From Clostridia bacterium (GTDB lineage: Bacteria > Bacillota > Clostridia > Christensenellales > Borkfalkiaceae): a stretch of DNA of 6,340 nt. The position numbers were made by a program, and so were the translations under genes. The notes beneath the pieces are model-generated. The model did no database searches and was not told the DNA's origin. It worked only from the letters and a program-made list of their open reading frames with translations. This document shows positions 1 to 6,199 of the stretch, piece by piece. Each line of letters starts with the position of its first letter. Within the stretch, counting starts at the first letter, position 1. The DNA lies in the NCBI GenBank assembly GCA_029054485.1, contig JAIDFD010000069.1, forward strand, positions 1-6,340, given 5' to 3'.

Positions 1-3000
1 GTCGCAGGTTGCACGCTCTCTTCCACGCTCTGCGGTATAGCCGCTACTGGCGCGGGCGAAACTCCGCTGTTCCTTAACGCCGAAGCTATCACTGCTCCGA
101 TAAAGTCGGGATTTGTCGCCATTTCCGCGGGCATTTGAGCCGCTTGATTTACAGGCATTGTCTGTGCAGGAAGCTGCTGCACCGCAGGAGTTGTTCCTCC
201 GCCGCGCACAAAACGCTCTTCCGCGAGCATTGCTCGCTCTTCCATTGAGCGGTAAGACTTTTCCTCCGCCGCTCTTGCGCGTTCTTCCGCAAGTCTGCTT
301 TCAGCCGTTCTCGCCCGCTCTTCCGCGAGCATAAGCCTTGCATCTTCATATCCGCCCGAACCGCCGTTCTGCAACTGCGGCATAGGCATTTGCATAGGCA
401 TCTGCATAGGCATATACTGAGGCATAGGCATAGGCATTTGCATAGGCGGTTGAGAATAGCTTGCACTCATATTCTGTCTTGCCTTGATTTCCGCAAGCTC
501 CGCTCTTATCTCTGCAAGTACGGAGTTATCTGTCTGAGCATACTGCGGTTGCTGTTGAACGGGTTGCTGTACGGGCGGTTGCTGAGGTTGCGGCTGCATA
601 GCCATAGTTGCCATTCCTGCGCCTGCCATGCCCATTCCCGCCTGTGCGCGGATCTTTTCAAGCTCGGCTTCCTGCTTTGCCTTCGCAAGCTCGCGTTCCG
701 CTTCAAGCTTTTCTCTTTGCATCTGGCGCTCTTCCTCGCGGCGCTGTCTTTCCTCTTCCTTACGCTGTTTCTCTTCCTCTTTCTTTGCCTTGATTTCCTC
801 GCGCTCTTCCTTAGATTTCCTGCGCTTGCATGCTACTACTATTATGATTATTAAAAGTATCAACAGCGCCAGCGCAATAAGGAACCATGCCCATACCGGA
901 AGTCCAAGCCAGGTCTTGGTCATAAAGTCCTTGACGCTGTTCATAAACGCCGCCGCGCCGCTTTGAGGTACCGTGTAATTTATCTGCGGACTCGTACTCG
1001 CAAAAGTTTCGTCTGATTGCTTGAACACAACGTTACCGTAATCCGAATCGGTGCCGCCGAACACTGCCTCGACCTTGAAAGATTTTCCGCCCTTGATTTC
1101 GGGCTCTTCCAAAAGATTGCCATCGCCATCATAGTAACGGTAGCCCACGTCGAGCGTGCCGCCCGCGATTAAGTCTTTTATCGTCTGCGGCAAATTGAGC
1201 GTTGCGCCGCTCGCGCTCTTGTTCCAGAGGTTTGTAGTGTCTACTACAAGCGGGCTTACGTTCCACAGAATTTGCGCCATTTCATCGCTGACCGCGGAAA
1301 TTTCGTTATCTGCGGCAACCGCTTTTGTAAGCGAAAAACTTACCGCAACAGCCGTGCTTGCGCTCGCCCATTTATAGTTGTGGTCGGTTATGGTAAGCAC
1401 TGCTGTGTAGCCGTTTTTGCTCACGTTACGGATTTCATCGATATCGCCGCTGAGGTCGATTATTTCCTTGTACTGCAAATAACTTCCGCCGAGATAATCA
1501 ACGAGGTCTACCGTCTTGCCCGAGAAAATTATTGCGCCGAGCGTGGGCAAAGGTATTTCTTTCTTTTCTATCGTGAACTTCACCGTAGACTCGGTCAATG
1601 CATACGAGTCTACGTCTGTAAGGCTGATTTCAATTATATAAAGCCCTGCATCCGCGTTCTTAAAGTCGAATTCCGCCAACTTGCCGAGGTAATTATCCGT
1701 AGATATGCTGTTTTTGTAAATGAACAAGTTGTAGAAGCTCGCATTGAGAAGGTTGCCGTCTTCGTCCGTTATTTTCAGAATATCCGATACGTTTACGCTG
1801 TCGCCGTATACCGAACTCGTCTTGAGTTTGTCTACAATCGCCAAATCTTTGCAGTCGCCCAAAGTGAATGCTACAAAGCCGTCGAGTCCGCTCGCATTGT
1901 CCGTTATCGTCTTGCCTGTAACGTCTTTCAGAGCATACTTATCCGAACCGCTGACCGAAGTATCGATTACCGGTCTTACCATTATCGCAAGCGAATCCTT
2001 TGAGTTTACCTTATAACTGCCGTTAGGGTCGATCAGCGCCTGCAATGCCGAGTCGCCAGTGCCAATCAACGCGCCGGGTTGCGGCGTGCCTGACGTCATA
2101 TCCACAAGATAATACTCGTATGTAACGTACTGCGACAAAGTCGGGTCGTCGAATTTTACTACGGGCAACTGGTAGGGCGAGCCGTACATGTCTTTTACAA
2201 GGTCGCCGTTATTGTCCCTGATATAGTCGTAAGTAATCGAACCCATGTCGATTATCTGCTCGCTAATAGTTACGGTGTATGTCTGAGTTTTTATTGTATT
2301 GTAGTTGGTCTCAACGTCATAGTTGACCATAAAGGACAAACTGCCGGGGCCCTTTCTGTTGCCCAAATATCCCGTAGACGCGATTGTCGCGTTCGTAACG
2401 CCTGTGGGATAGGGCTTTTTAATCTGGAACTCGATATTCTTACCATTGTATTCGGGGAGCTTATCGGGGTCATAATCCTTCCATTCGGAGTCGCTCTCGC
2501 CCGAATATCTGTACTGCAAAGACGGCGTTTTGATTGCGTCCTCGCTTACGTCGCCCTTATCTATCGTGTAGGTGAAAGTAAGCGTGCCGTTATAGTCGTC
2601 TATGCGGATATACTTGAATTTCGTGCCTGTATAGTCCGACTCCGCAGGCAGTTTGTTGTCCGCCTGCTCGCTCGCTTTGACAGATATATTTACGGTCACG
2701 GTAACCGTGTCCGCCTTGGCAAAACCACTGCCGACCGCAAGCGCAGTGCCGTTAGAATATTTGTATGTATAAGCACCCGATGTCTGCAAATAGCTGATTT
2801 CCGAAAAATCAAGGGTAATAAAGTACTCTACCGCTTTTTTCGTACTCTCGTCATAAACATACTGCAAATTCTTTGTACCCGCGGCAGTATCGGTTACGGG
2901 CAGTTCCTTTGCATCGTCGTTTTCGCCCATTGTGCTGTCTTTGTAGACTGTCTTAATATCGTCAAGGCTTGCCTCGGCTGCGCTTATCGTTACGGCTTTT

Positions 3001-5969
3001 GTGTAAGTTGCAAGCGCGGCGGCGGGGTCGTTATCGTCAACCTTGGTCATATAGTTTTTATTGACAGGATATTTATCCGAGTCGGCGAGCTTTATAACAA
3101 CCGTATAGCTACCCGTTGCGTGCTTGCCCTGCGCGTTTATGAGATTTTTGAAAAGTAACTCATTAGGGATTGTCGCGTTGTCGGGGTTAATATCTATACT
3201 GCTGTCGCCGTCTGTCGTGAAATAGAACCATATTTCAAGAACAGGCTCTTCCGTATCGCCGCCATTGGGCGTCGCCGGTCCCTTGCCTGCCGCATACGCA
3301 TATGTCAGCTTGCTCTTTTCATCGTTCGCCTTTATCGTCCAGCTACCGCTTGTCGCGCTCGACGTGAACGTAAATTCAAGCGTTTTCGGCGTGATTTCAT
3401 AAGTAACCTTGCGGACGGGCGCGGGGTTGGTTTCCTTCGCGTCGCTCCACATATAGTCGCGCACCACTTCTTTTCCCGAAGTATTCGTTTCGGTAAGCAG
3501 TTGGTAATAAACGTAATACTGATCCGCTTGGGTGGCTTTTAAGGTCAAACCAGTCGTTCCCGCCGAAGTGAGCGAGTACAAATTGTTGCCGTCGCTGTCC
3601 TTCGGGAGCTGTCCTTTAAGATAGGTCACGCCGTCGTTATCAAGCGTGCCGTAGGTCATATACTTAGGATCGAACTTCGAAATCGAGAACGAAAGCTCGT
3701 TGGCGGTATATTCCTTTGCGGCAGCCGCAGATGAAGACTGCTCGACGGGCGCGGTAACTTTCATTCGCGTTATCGCGTATTCCCGCGTAGCTGTTTCTCC
3801 TTTCGCGGGCACCAATTTGTAGTTGCTCGTCTTTGCGTTTTTATCTTCAAACAATACAGTGTAATTATCCGCGTGCTGAGGATAGTTACTGCCCTTACTA
3901 CTGCCGTCGCGCACGTTATCGATTTTATCGATTACGTTATCGCCGAACTGGTCGTCTGAACCCGTAAACTTCAATACAACGTAAGGTATTTTTGTTGTGG
4001 TAGTGCTGGGGGTTGAAGTATTGTCCGCTGTAACTGGCAGAGTATAGTCCAAATATACCCAAGGCGCGGCGGACTTGCCGGTTGCAGGCGTAAAGGTCTG
4101 CGCAAACTCCACTTCCCAGTCGGTATTCAAGCCGATATTATCCCAAGTGTATTCAATCTCTTTTTGGCCTATCGTGAAATACGCAACTCTATACCGCTCT
4201 TTCTGCTTTTGGTCGGTCGTTGCCGTGTCGTAATTCAGCAAATCGTCAGCCCATTTTAATGTATCGTCTAAAAGCTCGATTGTGATTTTGTAATCACCCG
4301 CGTCTTTTAAATCGGTTGCAACGTTAGGATCTACTACAAGACTTTGCGTTATTCCGTCACTACCCAACTCTGGCTCTTTGAACGAAGAACTTTCGTCTGT
4401 AAGAGGAATGAACTCATATGTGAGTTTTACTCTTGAAGTATCAGCGTAATAGCCTTTAAGTTTTTCATACCAGTCGGGATCGAGATACGAAAGAGTATGT
4501 TGTACGTTGTTGAAAGTTACGGTCTGAGCCGTACCGTCGTAAGCTGTTGTTTTTGTAATATCTGTCGGTTCGTCCAAAACCACAGCCTTTTCTGCCTGCG
4601 TTAAATTTAAGTGCAGAGCAGGTCGTACCGCCAAATTTCGTGCTGTTAAAGCGTGATAATAAGCTCCACTAGCCGACATATAACAAGCAGAATATGTAAT
4701 GTAATCAGTAGCGGAACGCGTCCAAACAAATTCTTTATCGCTAAATGTACCCGAGGTATTCCATGACACAGGGGTAGCCGTTCCTTCCATGCTTTTTGTT
4801 TGACCTGTTATAGCATCTGCGCTCGCGCCCCACACGGTGCCCCAAAGACCTATCAAATATTCGCTCGTAACACCGCCGCTGATATGACCAGTCTCAGATA
4901 AACTTGGTAACCAAATATAATCATTACCCCAATCGTTGTATCCAGTAGTACTATAAGCCGCGTTATATATAGTCGAACAGTACCAATAGCCCTTGTGAGC
5001 ATTACTTGCATAATTCTTAATTATAGTATTACCATTATCGTTTTCAGACAACGCCTCATTAAGCCAATAACTGCGCATTCCACCGTCTGTTAAAATTGCT
5101 TGATAGTTATGGTCCAAATAATAAGTATATTTGAGTTGTGACGGAGTGTCGATATACGAAATTAAAGATTTATTTGCTTTATTTGAGTCAGTTGAAAGAG
5201 CATTATTATTAAGAGTATAGATTGCCCAATCGTTATTTAACCTTTCATCAGAAGATACTGATCCATCTAACGGAGCTGTTGTTGCCGTTGCCGAATTGGA
5301 CCACGCATAACTGGTCGCAGCCCCATTAGGATCACCAGCATTAAGCGTCTGAACCCTTACTTTACTTGACGAGTATGTATTTGAAACATATTGTGTTGTC
5401 GAAGGTGTACCATTTGCAGGCGAGGATGTTTTTTCATACCAGCCAAAAGAAGTACGAACTGGTTCACCTGTTGTCTTATCTCTCTGTACATCTGCAAGCC
5501 AAAGAGTTGCAATAACATCGCCATTTATGTCACGCGTAACAAAAGTAACGGTCCAAGTCTGTCCGCCGAAATCAACCAAAATATTTTTGTTTTCGTTATT
5601 TGTGTACAAATCGTAAGCCGAAATGTATTTAGGAATTGTCACAGCACCTGTAATGCTGGTTGTTGAAGTTCCATAAGATACATCTGTTCCTGTAACAGAA
5701 TTTAAAACGTCCTTAAAGGTAGCATTTTTTTCACCCGTTAGAGCAGTGTATAAAGCCGTAAGGCTTGAAGCATTAAATACCTTGCCAGATGATGAATTAT
5801 AATCAGTGACTGTTAATTCAGGAACAATTATATTTGTACCGCTCGTAAAATTGCCGCTTGATTGCGCCTTAACTTTTACACCGCTTAACACACTAATTGA
5901 ACACGCTAAAATCACCGCGCAAAACACAGTTAAGATTATTGTTACAATATTCCTTTTTTTAATTTTCAT
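1..5969 (-). CDS. Giant surface protein: signal peptide, DUF6273-like head, Ig-like array, TM, coiled-coil cytoplasmic tail (3' end outside window)
   Basis: A single uninterrupted minus-strand frame of 1989 codons starts at ATG 5967-5969 and runs off the left edge, so the C-terminus is missing. The start is fixed by AAGGAGG seven bases upstream and by the signal peptide that follows at once (MKIKKRN, then a hydrophobic stretch and VKA-QS). Seen in order: export signal 1-35; aromatic-rich domain about 114-456 ending in VRPALHLNL, as in DUF6273 proteins; Thr/Asp/Tyr-rich beta-sandwich modules about 457-1640; one hydrophobic helix 1692-1714 followed by CKRRK; charged helix 1715-1776; Gln/Pro- and Met/Pro-rich linkers; LAEER repeats; and an amphipathic segment PDFIGAVIASALR at 1954-1966. 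Positive charge after the helix places the tail in the cytoplasm. The likely role is cell-surface adhesion or sensing joined to a cytoplasmic scaffold; this is inference, and no catalytic motif was recognised. There is no LPXTG motif; anchoring is by the TM helix. No neighbouring gene is visible. Confidence 0.93.
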   Translation of the reverse strand, partial: MKIKKRNIVTIILTVFCAVILACSISVLSGVKVKAQSSGNFTSGTNIIVPELTVTDYNSSSGKVFNASSLTALYTALTGEKNATFKDVLNSVTGTDVSYGTSTTSITGAVTIPKYISAYDLYTNNENKNILVDFGGQTWTVTFVTRDINGDVIATLWLADVQRDKTTGEPVRTSFGWYEKTSSPANGTPSTTQYVSNTYSSSKVRVQTLNAGDPNGAATSYAWSNSATATTAPLDGSVSSDERLNNDWAIYTLNNNALSTDSNKANKSLISYIDTPSQLKYTYYLDHNYQAILTDGGMRSYWLNEALSENDNGNTIIKNYASNAHKGYWYCSTIYNAAYSTTGYNDWGNDYIWLPSLSETGHISGGVTSEYLIGLWGTVWGASADAITGQTKSMEGTATPVSWNTSGTFSDKEFVWTRSATDYITYSACYMSASGAYYHALTARNLAVRPALHLNLTQAEKAVVLDEPTDITKTTAYDGTAQTVTFNNVQHTLSYLDPDWYEKLKGYYADTSRVKLTYEFIPLTDESSSFKEPELGSDGITQSLVVDPNVATDLKDAGDYKITIELLDDTLKWADDLLNYDTATTDQKQKERYRVAYFTIGQKEIEYTWDNIGLNTDWEVEFAQTFTPATGKSAAPWVYLDYTLPVTADNTSTPSTTTTKIPYVVLKFTGSDDQFGDNVIDKIDNVRDGSSKGSNYPQHADNYTVLFEDKNAKTSNYKLVPAKGETATREYAITRMKVTAPVEQSSSAAAAKEYTANELSFSISKFDPKYMTYGTLDNDGVTYLKGQLPKDSDGNNLYSLTSAGTTGLTLKATQADQYYVYYQLLTETNTSGKEVVRDYMWSDAKETNPAPVRKVTYEITPKTLEFTFTSSATSGSWTIKANDEKSKLTYAYAAGKGPATPNGGDTEEPVLEIWFYFTTDGDSSIDINPDNATIPNELLFKNLINAQGKHATGSYTVVIKLADSDKYPVNKNYMTKVDDNDPAAALATYTKAVTISAAEASLDDIKTVYKDSTMGENDDAKELPVTDTAAGTKNLQYVYDESTKKAVEYFITLDFSEISYLQTSGAYTYKYSNGTALAVGSGFAKADTVTVTVNISVKASEQADNKLPAESDYTGTKFKYIRIDDYNGTLTFTYTIDKGDVSEDAIKTPSLQYRYSGESDSEWKDYDPDKLPEYNGKNIEFQIKKPYPTGVTNATIASTGYLGNRKGPGSLSFMVNYDVETNYNTIKTQTYTVTISEQIIDMGSITYDYIRDNNGDLVKDMYGSPYQLPVVKFDDPTLSQYVTYEYYLVDMTSGTPQPGALIGTGDSALQALIDPNGSYKVNSKDSLAIMVRPVIDTSVSGSDKYALKDVTGKTITDNASGLDGFVAFTLGDCKDLAIVDKLKTSSVYGDSVNVSDILKITDEDGNLLNASFYNLFIYKNSISTDNYLGKLAEFDFKNADAGLYIIEISLTDVDSYALTESTVKFTIEKKEIPLPTLGAIIFSGKTVDLVDYLGGSYLQYKEIIDLSGDIDEIRNVSKNGYTAVLTITDHNYKWASASTAVAVSFSLTKAVAADNEISAVSDEMAQILWNVSPLVVDTTNLWNKSASGATLNLPQTIKDLIAGGTLDVGYRYYDGDGNLLEEPEIKGGKSFKVEAVFGGTDSDYGNVVFKQSDETFASTSPQINYTVPQSGAAAFMNSVKDFMTKTWLGLPVWAWFLIALALLILLIIIIVVACKRRKSKEEREEIKAKKEEEKQRKEEERQRREEERQMQREKLEAERELAKAKQEAELEKIRAQAGMGMAGAGMATMAMQPQPQQPPVQQPVQQQPQYAQTDNSVLAEIRAELAEIKARQNMSASYSQPPMQMPMPMPQYMPMQMPMQMPMPQLQNGGSGGYEDARLMLAEERARTAESRLAEERARAAEEKSYRSMEERAMLAEERFVRGGGTTPAVQQLPAQTMPVNQAAQMPAEMATNPDFIGAVIASALRNSGVSPAPVAAIPQSVEESVQPA
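214..332 (-). repeat. LAEER coiled-coil repeats in the tail, with a 17-bp exact direct DNA repeat
   Basis: The 17-base string CGCTCTTCCGCGAGCAT occurs exactly at 214-230 and 316-332, 102 bases apart and in frame; a diverged copy lies near 279-293. They encode LAEER at L1881, L1893 and L1915, within a stretch of AEERARTAESRLAEERARA type. The segment is Glu/Arg/Ala-rich and predicted helical, probably a second coiled coil of the cytoplasmic tail. Gly-rich breaks (NGGSGG before it, RGGGTTP after it) mark its limits. Confidence 0.75.
381..449 (-). repeat. Met-Pro-Gln low-complexity repeat (residues 1841-1863)
   Basis: On the plus strand the hexamer unit cataggcat, with cat-ctg and cat-ttg variants, is repeated. 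On the coding strand it gives alternating Met with Pro or Gln (MQMPMPMPQYMPMQMPMQMP). The unit is an ATG-CCT/CAA-ATG pattern of 6-12 bases, short enough to change length by slippage. Other linker stretches upstream in the tail are Gln/Pro-rich (QPQPQQPPVQQPVQQQPQ), separated from this one by a short helix, LAEIRAELAEIKAR (1818-1831). Confidence 0.85.
642..827 (-). other. Charged E/K/R single-helix segment of the cytoplasmic tail (residues 1715-1776)
   Basis: About 62 residues directly after the membrane helix consist mostly of Glu, Lys, Arg, Gln and Ala (for example EEIKAKKEEEKQRKEEERQ), with no Pro or Gly. Alternating blocks of E and K/R three to four residues apart are the signature of a stable single alpha helix or a coiled coil. 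Heptad hydrophobic positions are nearly absent in the first 40 residues, which favours a rigid single helix; Leu, Ile and Ala appear in the last 22, where a coiled coil is possible. It may act as a spacer from the membrane to the distal tail. Confidence 0.75.
828..896 (-). other. Single transmembrane helix (residues 1692-1714)
   Basis: An uninterrupted hydrophobic run starts with VWAWFLIALALLILL and continues through IIIIVVAC. It is preceded by WLGLP and followed at once by KRRK. The Trp residues at the outer border and the basic cluster at the inner border give an outside-to-inside topology, so the Ig-like array is extracellular and the charged tail is cytoplasmic. The Cys at 1714 beside the membrane could be acylated, but nothing here shows that. 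Confidence 0.93.
1050..4601 (-). other. Array of about nine Ig-like/MBG-type beta modules forming a stalk (residues ~457-1640)
   Basis: A degenerate strand motif of the form (F/Y)-x-I/L plus a polar turn recurs: YFTIGQKEI (I600), EYAITRMKV (I733), TYEITPKTL (I859), AVTISAAEA (I995), TYTIDKGD (I1136), TVTISEQII (I1235), FTLGDCKD (L1370), FTIEKKEIP (I1467) and SFSLTKAV (L1547). Before several of these lies an (A)G-x-Y-x-(V/I)-x-(I/L) strand: DAGDYKITIEL (556-), TGSYTVVIKL (953-), DAGLYIIEISL (1441-) and NGYTAVLTI (1519-). LKWAD or YKWAS follows two of them (W573, W1534). Typical spacing is 100-140 residues. The pattern resembles the MBG/YDG-type repeats of Clostridia and related surface proteins, which form extended stalks. 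The repeats are too diverged at DNA level to be recent duplications. Family naming is tentative; the periodicity is directly visible. Confidence 0.6.
4602..5630 (-). other. DUF6273-like extracellular domain (about residues 114-456)
   Basis: This region is rich in Trp and Tyr and has the layout remembered for DUF6273 proteins: an early strand pair around GGQTWTV (135-141), RSYWLNEAL near 299, YIWLPSLSE near 351-359, WTRSA at 416-420, a YSACYMSASG-type strand, and the closing motif AVRPALHLNL at 448-456. In that family the pattern W-(L/T)-RS followed 25-40 residues later by VRPAL is characteristic. The function of the family is unknown; the fold is probably C-type-lectin/FGE-like, which is inference. 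The domain sits at the distal N-terminal tip of the protein, which fits a ligand-binding head on a stalk. Domain limits are approximate and the family call was not checked by profile search. Confidence 0.65.
5865..5969 (-). other. N-terminal export signal (residues 1-35)
   Basis: The first residues are MKIKKRN (charged), followed by a hydrophobic core from about I8 to L28 and the sequence VKVKA-QSSG. A35 with V33 fits the type I signal peptidase A-x-A/V-x-A rule, so cleavage after residue 35 is the favoured reading. An alternative is the ILAC sequence ending at C23, a poor lipobox because position -2 is Leu. If that site were used the protein would be a lipoprotein, which is less likely given the downstream transmembrane anchor. 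Confidence 0.8.
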
Positions 5970-5976
5970 ATACTTT

Positions 5977-5983
5977 CCTCCTT
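5977..5983 (-). promoter_or_regulatory. Strong Shine-Dalgarno AAGGAGG
   Basis: The coding strand reads AAGGAGG, then seven bases, then ATG. This is a near-perfect anti-16S match at ideal spacing and decides the start at 5969. The first two A residues overlap the edge of the 20-bp palindrome just upstream. Confidence 0.93.
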
Positions 5984-6001
5984 ATTGTTTTAAAACAATA
6001 A
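5982..6001. promoter_or_regulatory. Perfect 20-bp palindrome, candidate operator
   Basis: TTATTGTTTT is followed directly by its exact reverse complement AAAACAATAA, with no spacer. The centre lies between 5991 and 5992. It covers the putative -10 and the expected transcription start and touches the Shine-Dalgarno. That is where a dimeric repressor would block initiation. An AT-rich palindrome without a loop is unlikely to be a terminator and has no adjoining T-run. The regulator is not in the window. Confidence 0.55.
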
Positions 6002-6023
6002 AGTTTTTTATTCATTTTGTCAT
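5995..6023 (-). promoter_or_regulatory. Putative sigma-A (sigma-70) type promoter
   Basis: Read on the minus strand, ATGACA (6018-6023, five of six to TTGACA) is followed after exactly 17 bases by TATTGT (5995-6000, four of six to TATAAT). The expected transcription start would fall near 5987-5989, giving a leader of only about 20 bases. The spacer is A-rich. The -35 lies inside the end of a REP-like repeat and the -10 inside the 20-bp palindrome. The -10 is weak, so this is a plausible but unproven promoter; no better pair was seen between the repeat cluster and the start codon. Confidence 0.5.
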
Positions 6024-6055
6024 TCTGAGCGGAGCGGAGCGTAGCGCAGTAAGTC
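6017..6055 (+). repeat. REP-like repeat copy 1 (TTGTCATTCTGAGC end)
   Basis: It begins TTGTCATTCTGAGC and continues with a GGAGCGGAGCGTAGCGCAG stretch of the kind typical of the dispersed TGTCATTCTGAGCGAAGCGAAGAATCT-type repeats known from many bacterial genomes. The AAGAATCT end is missing; the copy stops at a second TTGTCATTCTGAGC. Its left tip provides the proposed -35 of the large gene. Confidence 0.7.
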
Positions 6056-6167
6056 TTGTCATTCTGAGCTAAGTCGAAGAATCTTTATATATTCCCCGCC
6101 TTGTCATTTCATTCAGCCCCGAGCAGACCACGAGGGGATTCTCTCGCGCTCCGCACTCGAAATGACA
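6056..6167. repeat. REP/MITE-like element with imperfect terminal inverted repeats
   Basis: The left end is TTGTCATTCTGAGC followed by GTCGAAGAATCT (plus orientation). The right end, read on the minus strand, is TGTCATTTCGAG followed by GCGGAGCGCGAGAGAATC, the same family inverted. Together they form a small non-coding element of about 112 bp with outward-facing TGTCATT termini. A third copy of TGTCATTTC lies internally at 6102-6110 and pairs exactly with GAAATGACA at 6159-6167; CCCC 6117-6120 can pair with GGGG 6134-6137 inside that stem. No protein is encoded, so movement would need a transposase in trans. Confidence 0.65.
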
Positions 6168-6199
6168 CACCTTAACTTGCTTAGTACATTAGGTAATAT

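Noticed and set aside
113..966. Several overlapping open frames, mostly plus-strand, at the tail-coding end
   Set aside because: Their Arg/Leu/Cys/His- or Ser-rich low-complexity proteins come from reading the Glu/Arg/Ala- and Met/Pro-coding repeats in another frame; they have no supporting start signals.
1272..2003. Plus-strand open frame of 243 codons
   Set aside because: It lies entirely antisense to the large minus-strand gene, has no ribosome binding site in front of its ATG, and its protein looks like a frame shadow with irregular composition and no recognisable domain.
4602..4730. Diversity-generating retroelement variable repeat
   Set aside because: No template repeat, accessory gene or reverse transcriptase is visible in the window, so it is kept only as a check to run, not as a feature.
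5391..6072. Plus-strand open frames of 91 and 88 codons over the N-terminal part and start of the gene
   Set aside because: Both are antisense to the signal peptide and head domain; the second also runs through the promoter, the palindrome and the REP-like repeat. No ribosome binding site was seen.
6017..6167. CRISPR array or attachment site
   Set aside because: Repeats are imperfect, unevenly spaced and partly inverted, fitting REP/MITE-like elements; no integrase, tRNA end or cas gene is present.
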